A stretch of 64,000 nt of DNA, taken from an uncultured Oscillospiraceae bacterium. Its GTDB lineage: Bacteria; Bacillota; Clostridia; Oscillospirales; Acutalibacteraceae. This document shows, piece by piece, positions 18,033 through 27,040 of the stretch. Position numbers and translations under genes: made by a program. A model generated the notes under the pieces. That model was not told the DNA's origin and made no database searches. It saw only the letters and a program-made list of their open reading frames with translations. Every line of letters begins with the position of its first letter. Position 1 is the stretch's first letter. Location of the stretch: the NCBI GenBank assembly GCA_900540535.1, contig UQGM01000006.1, positions 1 through 64,000 of the forward strand. Reading direction: 5' to 3'.

Positions 18033-19142
18033 TTAGTTTTCCCCGGAAAAGTGCATGGCGGCTCTGAGATTTAAAACTCTGATTATAGCGTCAGCCTTCC
18101 TGTCAATTTTTCCGAAGTTCATGGCAGGAACATAGTAGCTTTCCAAAAGGTCATGGGCTTTTTTTGTGGTTGCAAGAATTGTTACTGCTTCTCCCAAAAG
18201 TTCTGCTGAAGCTTTTGAATTAAAAGAAATTCTGCCTCTGTATCTTGCAATTTCATCTGTCTGCAAAAAGCGCTTTACATTTATACGGCGATAAGGTGTA
18301 AAGGCGCTTTGATGCCATGGAGTAGAAGTGAATATTGCAAGACTTTTTTCCGGAATAATGAGATGAACAATTTCGTTTTCCCCGGAAAAGGGATTGAGAC
18401 AGGTTATAACGTCAAATCCCAGGGAAATGGCACGGCTGCGGAAAATTTCGAGAAGCATGGGAGAAACGGCACAGTAGGGGTCGTCTATGACAACTATTCT
18501 TTCCGCAAGGGCTTCAACAGTTTCAAAGCAGGTGAATATTCCTTTCGGAGTGGGTGCCGATAAATAGCGCCGCTTTTCCGTTCCGATTCTTCCCTTGGGA
18601 CTGCCAAATTCTCTTGCGGCAAACCGTGCAGCGTAATTCTCTATTTTTCCCTTATCTGCTGAGTTCTGCAAAAGCCTTACCGTATCATTTTGAAGAGATG
18701 CGGCAGCGTTTAAAAATCTTACACTGCGCCTATGAAGTTCACTGCAAGTGAGGGTGGCTTCTCTGATTTTATCAGCTCTTGCCCTGAGCATCTCGCCGTT
18801 CCAGCAATCTCCCAGGTTTACAATCTCCTCAACTGCGCCGGGGAATTTCGGTTCGATTGTATGAGGTGAGGTTCCGTCGGCAATTGCAAATTTTATCTCA
18901 GGTATTATCACTGCGTCAAAGGAATCGGGGTCTGAGGAACAAATGATATTTTCGTGATATAAACCGAGCTCCTCAGCTTTTGACGCTACTCTTTTCATTA
19001 TTCCCGATTTTCCTGTTCCCGGACCGCCTTTGAGTATGTACATGCTCCAGGAGTCAAAGGGATTATAAAGCTGGGAAAATTCACTTACAAATCCTTTTGG
19101 TGTATTTGCACCGAGAAAAAATGTTATATTCTTATCACTCAA
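18033..19142 (-). CDS. P-loop NTPase of the PRK06851 type, second P-loop degenerate
   Basis: About 369 residues. The first half has a clear Walker A, ILKGGPGTGKSGIMKRV, after FFLGANTPKGF. The second half repeats the pattern: RRYLSAPTPKGIFTCFETVEALAERIVVIDDP then LGFDVITCLNPFSGENEIVHLIIPEKSLAIFTS, mirroring LGLYHENIICSSDPDSFDAVIIPEIKFAIADGTS of the first half, but its P-loop is replaced by IDDPYCAVSP and cannot bind phosphate in the usual way. The PRK06851-like family is widespread in Firmicutes with unknown function. The frame reaches a GTG at 19169, but a TATTAT-like box lies next to it; TTG at 19142 has GGGGGG 6 bases upstream and is preferred. Confidence 0.75.
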   Translation of the reverse strand: MSDKNITFFLGANTPKGFVSEFSQLYNPFDSWSMYILKGGPGTGKSGIMKRVASKAEELGLYHENIICSSDPDSFDAVIIPEIKFAIADGTSPHTIEPKFPGAVEEIVNLGDCWNGEMLRARADKIREATLTCSELHRRSVRFLNAAASLQNDTVRLLQNSADKGKIENYAARFAAREFGSPKGRIGTEKRRYLSAPTPKGIFTCFETVEALAERIVVIDDPYCAVSPMLLEIFRSRAISLGFDVITCLNPFSGENEIVHLIIPEKSLAIFTSTPWHQSAFTPYRRINVKRFLQTDEIARYRGRISFNSKASAELLGEAVTILATTKKAHDLLESYYVPAMNFGKIDRKADAIIRVLNLRAAMHFSGEN

Positions 19143-19245
19143 AAAAATCCCCCCGTTAAATTCATTCACACTTTTATAATATGCCGGGAAAGCATATAAG
19201 TGAAGAAAAACGGAGGGGAAATTTTATTTTTGGAAAAACAGAAGT

Positions 19246-20988
19246 TTATTTATACTTAGGTCTGGGGGTGTATGAAGTGTGGAGAATCTCGTGAGCCTTG
19301 TGGCTGCCGGGTTCGCCGAAGAACTCCTCATAAACCGCTTTGATTGCAGGATTTTCGTGTGATTTACGGATTGGCAGGTTTTTATCTGCATCGTAAAGAG
19401 CTGCTGCTCTGATGCCCTTAAGGTCTATGAAGTTGCGTACAACTGCATGCTGTATAGGCTGACCGCCGCCGTTTACGCATCCGCCGGGGCATCCCATTAT
19501 CTCTATGAAGTGATAATTAGCAGTGCCGTTCTTTATACGCTCCATAATTTCGTGAGCGTTTGCTATACCGCTTGCTGCGCAGACGTTTACATCCATTCCG
19601 CCGATGTTGTAGGTAGCCTCTTTAATATCAGCAGTACCTCTGACTTCAGTGAAATCTACGTGATCGAGCTCACGGCCTGTAAGTATTTCGCTGGCAGTTC
19701 TCAGAGCTGCTTCCATAACGCCGCCTGTTGCGCCAAATATAACAGCTGCTCCCGTTGCTTCGCCTAAAGGAGAGTCGAACTTTTCGTCTGGCAGCTTTTT
19801 AAAGTAAATACCGGCGCTTTCGATCATTCTGCCAAGTTCTCTTGTGGTAAGAGCGTAGTCAACATCAGGGTAGCCGGAGGCGTTCTGGTGTTCTCTGCCT
19901 GTTTCAAATTTCTTTGCAGTACAGGGCATGATTCCCACAACAACGATATTCTTCGGATCCATGCCCATTTTCTGAGCATACCAAGTCTTTATTGTTGCGC
20001 CGAACATCTGCTGAGGAGATTTGCAGGTTGAAAGGTGGGGGATAAGCTCAGGATAGTAGTGCTCACAGTATTTGATCCATCCCGGTGAGCAGGAAGTAAT
20101 CATGGGCAGAACTCCGCCGTTTTTAACTCTTTCAATAAACTCGTTTGCCTCTTCCATGATTGTAAGGTCAGCGGCAAAGTCGGTGTCAAATACTCTGTCA
20201 AAGCCTAAGCGGCGAAGGGCGGCAACCATTTTGCCCTCAACATTTGAGCCGATGTGCATATCAAAGCATTCGCCCAGAGTAACTCTGATTGAGGGGGCTG
20301 TCTGAACAACCACAAATTTCTCAGGGTCGTTGATTGCGGCAAGAACCTTGTCGGTATCATCCTTTTCTCTGAGAGCGCCTGTGGGACAGTTGACTATACA
20401 CTGACCGCAGGAAACGCAGGAAACATCTGCAAGGTCTTTGTCGAATGCGGAGCTGATATGGGTATCAAATCCTCTTGCGTTTGCGCCGATAACAGAAACT
20501 TTCTGAGCGTCGCAGGCAGCTACACAGCGGCGGCAGAGGATACATTTATTGTTGTCTCTTATCATATGAGCGGCGGAATCGTCAAACTCATAGTGGGGAT
20601 TTTCACCCTCAAAGCGTGTTTCGTCGTCAACGCCAAACTCTTTGCAGAGCTTCTGAAGCTCGCAGTTGCCACTTCTTACACATGAAAGGCACTTGCGGTC
20701 GTGGGTGGAGAGAATAAGCTCCAATGTGATCTTACGTGAGTTTCTTACACGCTCAGTGTTTGTGAAAATCTCCATTCCCTCGTTTACGGGATAAACGCAG
20801 GCGGTTACAAGGCTTCTTGCACCTTTAACCTCAACCATGCATATACGGCAAGCGCCGATTTCGTTTATCTTTTTAAGATAGCACAGTGTCGGAATTTCAA
20901 TTCCCGCATATCTTGCGGCTTCAAGAATGGAAATTCCCTCAGGCACACACAGGGGCATGCCGTTAATTTTAATATTTACCATAGCCAT
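19246..20988 (-). CDS. hydA: [FeFe] hydrogenase catalytic subunit
   Basis: A 580-residue group A [FeFe] hydrogenase. Domains in order: N-terminal [2Fe-2S] (C36, C47, C50, C64), His-ligated [4Fe-4S] (H96, C100, C103, C109), two [4Fe-4S] clusters (C149/152/155/159 and C191/194/197/201), then the H-cluster domain with TSCSPGW (C300), MPCTAKKFE (C356) and EIMGCPGGCVNGGGQP (C500, C504). With the NuoF- and NuoE-like subunits it forms the HydABC type that oxidises NADH, and in many species ferredoxin together (electron bifurcation), to make H2. It is the last gene of a five-gene minus-strand operon led by a Rex-like operator. Cytosolic. Confidence 0.97.
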   Translation of the reverse strand: MAMVNIKINGMPLCVPEGISILEAARYAGIEIPTLCYLKKINEIGACRICMVEVKGARSLVTACVYPVNEGMEIFTNTERVRNSRKITLELILSTHDRKCLSCVRSGNCELQKLCKEFGVDDETRFEGENPHYEFDDSAAHMIRDNNKCILCRRCVAACDAQKVSVIGANARGFDTHISSAFDKDLADVSCVSCGQCIVNCPTGALREKDDTDKVLAAINDPEKFVVVQTAPSIRVTLGECFDMHIGSNVEGKMVAALRRLGFDRVFDTDFAADLTIMEEANEFIERVKNGGVLPMITSCSPGWIKYCEHYYPELIPHLSTCKSPQQMFGATIKTWYAQKMGMDPKNIVVVGIMPCTAKKFETGREHQNASGYPDVDYALTTRELGRMIESAGIYFKKLPDEKFDSPLGEATGAAVIFGATGGVMEAALRTASEILTGRELDHVDFTEVRGTADIKEATYNIGGMDVNVCAASGIANAHEIMERIKNGTANYHFIEIMGCPGGCVNGGGQPIQHAVVRNFIDLKGIRAAALYDADKNLPIRKSHENPAIKAVYEEFFGEPGSHKAHEILHTSYTPRPKYK

Positions 20989-21006
20989 ATTGGCACACTC
21001 CCTTTC

Positions 21007-22800
21007 TTATCTCTTGCTGATAGCTTTAATCTTCTTACACTTATCCATGCAGGCGCCGCACTTGATACACTTCATAACGTCTATAACGTGGGGGCTCTTG
21101 ATATTTCCGGAAATTGCGCCTACGGGGCAGGCTCTTGCACAAAGTCCGCAGCCTATGCACTTATCGGGATCAATGTAGTAGTTGAGAAGAGCTTTACATA
21201 CGCCTGCGGGGCAGCGTTTGTCCACAACGTGGGCGATGTACTCTTCACGGAAGAATTTCAGCGTGGAAAGAACGGGATTGGGAGCAGTCTGTCCAAGACC
21301 GCAAAGGGAGTTTTCCTTGATATAGTGGGCAAGCTCTTCCAGCTTATCTATATCCTCAAGGGTTCCCTTGCCGCTGGTGATCTTTTCGAGAATTTCACGC
21401 ATACGCTTTGTACCTATGCGGCAGGGTGAACATTTTCCGCAGGACTCGTCAACGGTAAAGTCGAGGAAGAATTTTGCAATGTCAACCATGCAGTTATCTT
21501 CGTCCATTACAATAAGTCCGCCTGAACCCATCATACAACCGATTGCCGTAAGGTTGTCGTAGTCGATGGGGGTATCTATAAGGTCAGCGGGAATACATCC
21601 GCCGGAGGGACCGCCTGTCTGAGCAGCCTTGAACTTTTTGCCGTTGGGGATTCCGCCGCCGATTTCTTCAATAATCTCTCTGAGGGTTGTACCCATGGGA
21701 ATTTCAACAAGACCTGTGTTGTTGATTTTTCCGCCGAGAGCGAAAACCTTTGTGCCCTTTGATTTCTCAGTACCCATGGAGCTGAAATACTCAGGTCCGT
21801 TGAGGATGATCTGAGGAATGTTTGCAAAGGTTTCAACGTTGTTTTCAGTAGTGGGTTTTCCGAAAAGGCCCTTTACTGCTGGATAGGGAGGACGAGGACG
21901 TGGCTCACCACGGTTACCCTCAATGGAAGTCATAAGAGCTGTTTCCTCGCCGCAGACGAAAGCGCCTGCACCAAGACGGATATGAAGATCAAAGTCAAAG
22001 CCTGAACCGAAGAGATCTTTGCCTAAAAGACCGTATCCTCTTGCATCCTCAATAGCCTTCTGAAGTCTTCTAACTGCAATGGGATATTCTGCACGGACGT
22101 ATACATAACCTTCCGTTGCACCTACGGCATATCCGCAGATTGCCATAGCTTCAACTATGCAGTGGGGGTCGCCCTCAAGTACGGAACGATCCATGAATGC
22201 GCCGGGGTCGCCTTCGTCGGCGTTGCAGACTACATATTTCTGATCTGCCTTGTTCATGGCGGCAAGCTCCCACTTTCTGCCTGTGGGGAATCCTCCGCCG
22301 CCTCTTCCTCTGAGGCCTGAACGCTTTACAATGTCTATAACCTGTTCCGGAGTGTATTCGGAAAGGCATTTTGCAAGTGCCTGATATCCGTCATAGGCGA
22401 TGTATTCGTCGATATTTTCCGGGTCAATAACACCGCAGTTGCGAAGGGCAACACGCTTTTGTTTTTTGTAGAAGTTTGTCTCATTAAGGGACTTTATAGT
22501 GTCGCCGGAATGTACAGTTTCATCATAGAGAAGCCTTTTGACCATACGGCCTTTGAGCAGATGCTCCTCAACGATTTCCGGAACATCCTCAACCTGAACC
22601 TGGCTGTAAAAGCATCCCTCAGGATAAACTATCATAATGGGGCCTAATGCACACAGACCGAAGCATCCTGTACGGATAACTTTTATTTCGTCTGAAAGAC
22701 CCTTTGCCTCGATTTCCTTTTCGAGGGCTTCAATAATTGCGGCGCTGTTTGATGAAGTACAGCCGGTACCGCCGCAAACGAGAACATGGGAACGATACAT
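21007..22800 (-). CDS. hydB: NADH-oxidising hydrogenase subunit (NuoF-like)
   Basis: A 597-residue flavoprotein subunit. The N terminus is a thioredoxin-like [2Fe-2S] domain (C9, C14, C46, C50), then the NADH/FMN site GLRGRGGGGFPTGRKWE (162-178), the [4Fe-4S] motif ESCGKCSPCRIG, and a C-terminal pair of ferredoxin clusters (CIGCGLCARACP, CIKCGACMDKC). This domain order matches HydB/HndC of trimeric and tetrameric NAD(P)-linked hydrogenases. It passes electrons from NADH to HydA through FMN. It sits 18 bases upstream of hydA and has a strong Shine-Dalgarno (AAGGAGG). Confidence 0.95.
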   Translation of the reverse strand: MYRSHVLVCGGTGCTSSNSAAIIEALEKEIEAKGLSDEIKVIRTGCFGLCALGPIMIVYPEGCFYSQVQVEDVPEIVEEHLLKGRMVKRLLYDETVHSGDTIKSLNETNFYKKQKRVALRNCGVIDPENIDEYIAYDGYQALAKCLSEYTPEQVIDIVKRSGLRGRGGGGFPTGRKWELAAMNKADQKYVVCNADEGDPGAFMDRSVLEGDPHCIVEAMAICGYAVGATEGYVYVRAEYPIAVRRLQKAIEDARGYGLLGKDLFGSGFDFDLHIRLGAGAFVCGEETALMTSIEGNRGEPRPRPPYPAVKGLFGKPTTENNVETFANIPQIILNGPEYFSSMGTEKSKGTKVFALGGKINNTGLVEIPMGTTLREIIEEIGGGIPNGKKFKAAQTGGPSGGCIPADLIDTPIDYDNLTAIGCMMGSGGLIVMDEDNCMVDIAKFFLDFTVDESCGKCSPCRIGTKRMREILEKITSGKGTLEDIDKLEELAHYIKENSLCGLGQTAPNPVLSTLKFFREEYIAHVVDKRCPAGVCKALLNYYIDPDKCIGCGLCARACPVGAISGNIKSPHVIDVMKCIKCGACMDKCKKIKAISKR

Positions 22801-22812
22801 TGACTTTCCTCC

Positions 22813-23184
22813 TTATTTATCAACAGTGCCCACTGTGTATTCTGTAACAACATTGCCGTTTACAATGTGGTCGGCAACTACTCTTGCTGCCTTTTCGGGG
22901 GTCATTTTTACGTATGTAACCTTTTCCTGTCCGGGAACAAAGACCTCTACAATAGGTTCATACTGGCACATGCCTATGCAGCCTGTCTGTGAAACGGTAA
23001 CGTGTGAAAGCTTGCGTCTTGCAACTTCCTGTGAAAAGGCGTTGAGTACGGGACGTGCTCCTGCTGCAATTCCGCAGGTTGCCATGCCCACAACCACTCT
23101 TGTAACTTCGCCTTTATCTTCACGAACTGTCATATTCTGTCGGGTCTTATCCCTTATTGCCATAAGTTCTTCAAGGGTTTTCAT
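22813..23184 (-). CDS. Thioredoxin-like [2Fe-2S] ferredoxin subunit (HndB-like)
   Basis: A 123-residue protein with the four-cysteine pattern of thioredoxin-like [2Fe-2S] ferredoxins: GMATCGIAAGA, then QTGCIGMCQYEP. It resembles HndB of tetrameric NADP-linked hydrogenases and the N-terminal domain of HydB itself. It likely supplies an extra electron relay to the complex. The frame runs to a GTG at 23193, but GGAGGTG is 6 bases from the ATG at 23184. It overlaps the end of the preceding ATPase-domain gene by 14 bases, so translation is probably coupled. Confidence 0.88.
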   Translation of the reverse strand: MKTLEELMAIRDKTRQNMTVREDKGEVTRVVVGMATCGIAAGARPVLNAFSQEVARRKLSHVTVSQTGCIGMCQYEPIVEVFVPGQEKVTYVKMTPEKAARVVADHIVNGNVVTEYTVGTVDK

Positions 23185-23728
23185 TTTCTGCACCTCCGGT
23201 TATTTCTCTTGTGTTTTCGCAGATGAAGTCTCTTATAAACTCTGTGACCTCCGGAGACGAAAGGGAAACATCTCCCAAAATCTCTCGCATCTGACGTGTA
23301 TCAAGAATAAATTCTCTCTCTCCGATTATTCTGCGGTATAAAAAATCAATATCTGTATTCATGGAGATAAGGCTGCACATGGTAGCTGCCATATCTCCCA
23401 CTGGAGTGAAATCAATACTGTCTGTTCTGAAAACTGCCGTAACCGTTGTTCCTTTTCCTAAAACCGATTCAATGTCAAAGGAACCGCCTGTCATTTCTGC
23501 CGCCATTTTAAAAAGGGGAATGCCCATTCCCACTTTTCTTGTAGTGCGTGTTGTGAAAAATGGGTCACGAACTCTTTGAAGCTGTTCCGGTGACATACCT
23601 TTTCCGTTATCGGAAATTCTCACCGTGAGGACGCTGTTTTTTTCACAAAGCTCGATTTCAATAAGTGAAGCTTTTGCGGAAATGGAGTTCTGAGCAATAT
23701 CCAGAATGTTAAGTGAAATTTCTCTCAT
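23171..23728 (-). CDS. Histidine-kinase-type ATPase domain protein
   Basis: A 185-residue stand-alone HATPase_c (GHKL) domain. The N box (ILDIAQNSISA), G1 box (ISDNGKGMS), and G2-like boxes (RKVGMGIPLFKMAAEMTGG, GKGTTVTAVF) are visible; there is no phosphoacceptor histidine domain, so it is not a complete sensor kinase. Such proteins recur within HydABC-type hydrogenase operons of Clostridia; their role, regulatory or in assembly, is not established. It starts 8 bases after the NuoE-like gene without a clear ribosome site, implying translational coupling. Confidence 0.85.
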   Translation of the reverse strand: MREISLNILDIAQNSISAKASLIEIELCEKNSVLTVRISDNGKGMSPEQLQRVRDPFFTTRTTRKVGMGIPLFKMAAEMTGGSFDIESVLGKGTTVTAVFRTDSIDFTPVGDMAATMCSLISMNTDIDFLYRRIIGEREFILDTRQMREILGDVSLSSPEVTEFIRDFICENTREITGGAENENP

Positions 23729-23736
23729 TTTATTTT

Positions 23737-24234
23737 TTATTCCATATATTTGTCGAGGATCCCGTCAACATCCTCAGCGGTTATCTTTCCGTAAACTTCA
23801 TCGTTTACCATCATAACCGGAGCAAGTCCGCAAGCGCCTATGCAGCGGCATGCTTCAACGGAAAATACACCGTCCGGTGTGCATTCGTCGGGCTCCACTT
23901 CCAGTCTCTCACATATTCTGTCGAGGATTTCCTGTGAGCCCTTAACATAGCAAGCAGTTCCGAGACAGACGGAAACCTTGTATTTGCCTTTGGGTGAAAG
24001 GGCAAACTGCGCATAAAATGTTGAAACACCGTAAACCTTTTCCAACGGAATGTCCATTCCGTCGGCTATCATTACCTGTACTTCAAAAGGCAGATAGTCA
24101 TAAATCTGCTGAGCTTGCTGCATAACATGCATGAGCAGGCTCTTGTCGTGCTTGCATTCCTCGATTACTTTGCGAAGCTTTGCTTCCTGCTCGGGAGTGC
24201 CTTTAAAGGGGATTTTGCTGATTTTTTTGAGCAT
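23737..24234 (-). CDS. hydC: NuoE-like [2Fe-2S] hydrogenase subunit
   Basis: A 165-residue thioredoxin-fold [2Fe-2S] subunit of the NuoE/HydC/HndA family. The N-terminal helical part (LMHVMQQAQQIYDYLPFEVQVMIADGMDIPLEKVYGVSTFYAQF) and the cluster cysteines in CLGTACYVKG and EACRCIGACGLAPVM are standard. It is the first gene of the hydrogenase operon, with AGGAGG 10 bases before the ATG, and lies below a Rex-type operator at 24279-24296. Confidence 0.95.
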   Translation of the reverse strand: MLKKISKIPFKGTPEQEAKLRKVIEECKHDKSLLMHVMQQAQQIYDYLPFEVQVMIADGMDIPLEKVYGVSTFYAQFALSPKGKYKVSVCLGTACYVKGSQEILDRICERLEVEPDECTPDGVFSVEACRCIGACGLAPVMMVNDEVYGKITAEDVDGILDKYME

Positions 24235-24278
24235 TGCTGAAATTACCTCCTCTATTTAATTGCTTAGCGGCTTTACGA

Positions 24279-24296
24279 TTGTTATATTTTTAACAA
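24279..24296. promoter_or_regulatory. Rex-type operator of the hydrogenase operon
   Basis: TTGTTATATTTTTAACAA: perfect 6-bp arms TTGTTA / TAACAA with a 6-base centre. It matches the clostridial Rex consensus (TTGTTAANNNNTTAACAA) at all but one position. Rex releases DNA when NADH is high, which fits control of an NADH-consuming hydrogenase. Confidence 0.8.
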
Positions 24297-24320
24297 ATAT
24301 AAACGCAAAATGTTTAAACA

Positions 24321-24349
24321 ATTATAGCATGGTTACAAACTTAAATCTA
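24321..24349 (-). promoter_or_regulatory. Likely hydrogenase operon promoter
   Basis: On the minus strand TATAAT is at 24326-24321 with a weak TAGATT 17 bases upstream. This would place the Rex site about 18 to 36 bases downstream of the transcription start. A 10-bp palindrome TGTTTAAACA (24311-24320) covers the start. An alternative TTGCGT-16-TATAAC promoter would overlap the Rex site directly. The remainder of 24350-24630 is AT-rich with nothing I can name. Confidence 0.5.
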
Positions 24350-24634
24350 CAAATTAAAGAAAAATAATTAAATTAATATTAAAAAAATTTTTGTGATAGG
24401 GGATAAAAATAAGAAAATTTGTAATTAATTATAAAAAACTGCGTTAAATTTTATGTAAATCCACATTGATAGAGAGAATGCAATGAGACCGATACAAGTT
24501 TTCAGTAAGTTTTTTTATCTGATACCCTTAAAAAACCAATGCTGCAAACGAATACTAATATTGAAAGGAAAAATCTTTACATATGGTTTTGTGATTTTTT
24601 GTTCTCCGCTATTTAATTTTAGGCTGAAATGCGA

Positions 24635-24640
24635 TATAAT
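24635..24640 (+). promoter_or_regulatory. Minus-10 box before sigI
   Basis: TATAAT 34 bases before the sigI start; the -35 region is weak (TTTAAT at 24612-24617, 17-base spacer). SigI genes are often autoregulated from a second promoter type, which I cannot identify with confidence here. Confidence 0.5.
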
Positions 24641-24673
24641 CACTGCTATACGATAGATTTAAGGAGGACAAAA

Positions 24674-25351
24674 ATGGCTGATACACTTGAAGCACGTGTC
24701 CTTTCGGCAAAGCACTCCCAAAGAGAGCTGGAGTCGCTTTTAACTGAATACAGACCATTCATTATTTCTGCTGTATTATCTGTCTGTCCTACCGGAGGCG
24801 ATGATGCTTTTCAGACGGGTTTTATTGCTTTTACCCAGGCAGTTGAATTATATGAAAAAGAAAAAGGCTCATTTCTTTCTCTTGCAAAAACGATTATAAA
24901 GAGAAGAACAGTTGATTTTGTCAGAAAAGAAAATAATATCAGAGAGGATGCTGTTCTCGACAGTTCACAGGATGAATCTGAAAATGCGGTACAGCTGGCT
25001 TCAGCGCAGGTATATCGCTTTAACAGGGAGAATGAGGAGAGAAGAGAAGAAATTATGCTTCTTACTTCTGAGCTGAATAAGTGGTCGATTTCTTTCAGTC
25101 AGCTTTCCAAATCTTCACCACGTCATGAGTCTACCAAAAATGCGTGTAAGACAATCATTTATGAGATGGTAAACAATGAGCAGCTTCTTGAGTTATTCAA
25201 AAATGATAAAAGGCTTCCGGTGATGGAGCTTATGCGAAAGACCGGAATCAAACGCAAGCTTATTGAGGATCACAGAAGATATATAGTTGCCGCTATTATT
25301 ATTCATACAGGCGATTTTCCGTATATGCGTGAATATATTAAATTGAATTGA
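24674..25351 (+). CDS. sigI: RNA polymerase sigma factor SigI
   Basis: A 225-residue sigma-70-related factor of the SigI family: region 2-like segment (GDDAFQTGFIAFTQAVELYEKEKGSFLSLAKTIIKRRTVDFVRKE) followed by the SigI-specific C-terminal region (GIKRKLIEDHRRYIVAAIIIHTGDFPYMREYI) instead of a normal region 4. It is followed 16 bases later by rsgI, the cognate membrane anti-sigma factor, the standard arrangement. The start at 24674 is fixed by AAGGAGG 6 bases upstream; the longer frame start at 24629 overlaps the -10 box. In Bacillus SigI responds to heat and envelope stress; in cellulolytic Clostridia it responds to polysaccharides. Confidence 0.9.
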   Translation: MADTLEARVLSAKHSQRELESLLTEYRPFIISAVLSVCPTGGDDAFQTGFIAFTQAVELYEKEKGSFLSLAKTIIKRRTVDFVRKENNIREDAVLDSSQDESENAVQLASAQVYRFNRENEERREEIMLLTSELNKWSISFSQLSKSSPRHESTKNACKTIIYEMVNNEQLLELFKNDKRLPVMELMRKTGIKRKLIEDHRRYIVAAIIIHTGDFPYMREYIKLN

Positions 25352-25367
25352 GAAAGGATGGTAAAGC

Positions 25368-26921
25368 ATGAAAGTTTTAATAATTGAAGTAAATGAAAAT
25401 GTTTCCACCGTTCTCAATGACGATGGCGAATTTATGGAAGTGTCTACGCAGGACGGCTGGCAATGCGGCATGGAAGTTGATTGTGAAATCCCGAAAGAAG
25501 AGAGTGCAGTTCTAGAATATCCTGCAAAAGAAAAATCCTTTTCGCTCAAAAGGATTGCCGCAATCGCAGCATCAGTTGCAGCATGTCTGTTAATAGCTTT
25601 TTCAATACAGTTTTTATACAGCAATCTGAATACGGTTACAACTTATGTTGAGGTGTCTATTAATCCGGCTGTAAGAATTTCAATGAATAAAAACGGCAAG
25701 GTTATAGCAGTGGACGGAATTAATAATGACGGTACGGAGCTGGTTTCAAAGCTGAACAATACAAACCGCATCAGTGACGAGCTTTTTCAGATAATAAATC
25801 AGGCTGTTGATGACGGATATTTCTCTTCTGACAACAAGCAGGTGAGCATAGTAGTATCCGATGATGATATGGTTCAGGCAGAGCAGCTGGAGAAAGAGCT
25901 TCTTGAAGTGGCTGCAGATGCCCTTGAACGACGCAATATTGATCCAATAGTGCGCACACGCCGGGCTACATTGGAAGAGGCAAACCATATGCGTCAGACT
26001 GTTGATGCCGGAGTAAACCTGGGTATGAGTTTGGCAGAAGTCTACGAGCTTTCTCAGTGGACCGGTTCAAATGATGCTTTAAGCGTCAGAGAAATCGAGT
26101 ACAAAGGTAATAATATTGCTGAAATAGAGTTTTCGTCAGATCTTTTATATACCGGTAAGGAAAAAATCGTTGTGACGGACAGCGAGGGAAATGAACTTAA
26201 ATGTAAGCTCAAAAATCAGAGTGATGATGAGTGGAATGTAGAGATAGATTCTATTGAAGAGGGAAAAATATATTACGTTAAAATAGAGGCGTTTGGTGCA
26301 GACGGTACACCTCTTATATTTTCAGGAGCATTCCTTGCAAGAGACGGATTTGAAGCAACCGCTATGCTCAACGGATTTTCTTCAGAAGCATATTGCTTTG
26401 AAAACGGAATAAAGTTTTTGTATGATAATGACAATATTTATTCTTCAAATAAAACTCAAATAACTTTGAGAAATGCTGACGGAGATGTCTACGCCGCTGA
26501 TGACTTTATTATGGAGGATGATTACTGGCTTATATATACCGATAAAATTTCTCCCGGAGATATGTTTTCTGTTCAGATTACAGGAATTACAGATAACAAA
26601 CGTAAAGAGATAACAGTTTATGAAATCTGCAAAGCAATGCCGGGAAATAATGTCTCTGTTAAAATTAAAGAAACAAAGTTTGAGATTGACGACGGAGAGC
26701 TTGAAATAAAATTTGAGGAGAATATAGACTGGAGCGGAAAGCCTGTTGTAACGGTTACTGATATTAACGGCAGCCCGTTTAAAGTAAATGAAATCAGTTG
26801 GGATGAAGATGATATTGAAGTACAGATATCAGGACTGACACAGCCAGGAAAATATAATTTCACAGTAAAGGATTCCGGAGGATTTTCGGCAGATATATCC
26901 GGTTCATTCATTGTGCAATAG
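25368..26921 (+). CDS. rsgI: Anti-sigma factor RsgI-like, with large ectodomain
   Basis: A 517-residue single-pass membrane protein. The N-terminal about 50 residues form the cytoplasmic SigI-binding domain, one helix (about 62-83) crosses the membrane, and the segment YVEVSINPAVRISMN carries the N99-P100 site at which RsgI proteins are known to self-cleave. A coiled region (about 150-190) and three Ig/fibronectin-like beta repeats (about 220-320, 320-420, 425-517) follow. I see no carbohydrate-binding module of the kind found on Clostridium thermocellum RsgI proteins, so the ligand is open. Operon with sigI. Confidence 0.88.
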   Translation: MKVLIIEVNENVSTVLNDDGEFMEVSTQDGWQCGMEVDCEIPKEESAVLEYPAKEKSFSLKRIAAIAASVAACLLIAFSIQFLYSNLNTVTTYVEVSINPAVRISMNKNGKVIAVDGINNDGTELVSKLNNTNRISDELFQIINQAVDDGYFSSDNKQVSIVVSDDDMVQAEQLEKELLEVAADALERRNIDPIVRTRRATLEEANHMRQTVDAGVNLGMSLAEVYELSQWTGSNDALSVREIEYKGNNIAEIEFSSDLLYTGKEKIVVTDSEGNELKCKLKNQSDDEWNVEIDSIEEGKIYYVKIEAFGADGTPLIFSGAFLARDGFEATAMLNGFSSEAYCFENGIKFLYDNDNIYSSNKTQITLRNADGDVYAADDFIMEDDYWLIYTDKISPGDMFSVQITGITDNKRKEITVYEICKAMPGNNVSVKIKETKFEIDDGELEIKFEENIDWSGKPVVTVTDINGSPFKVNEISWDEDDIEVQISGLTQPGKYNFTVKDSGGFSADISGSFIVQ

Positions 26922-26931
26922 CATGATATTA

Positions 26932-26968
26932 AAAACGGACGCATGATTTAACTGCGTCCGTTTTTTTA
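26932..26968 (+). terminator. Terminator of sigI-rsgI
   Basis: AAACGGACGCA / TGCGTCCGTTT stem followed by TTTTTTT. Confidence 0.92.
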
Positions 26969-27040
26969 ATAGCGTGGGATTTTTGTTTTTTATGTGTATC
27001 ATTAGATGACAGGGGATTTTTGGGGAAAGGAGCAGAAAGT

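Noticed and set aside
24484..24657. A 57-codon open frame beginning ATGAGACCG upstream of sigI
   Set aside because: It runs through the sigI -10 box, has only a weak GAGAGAA ribosome site and an unconvincing composition; probably chance.
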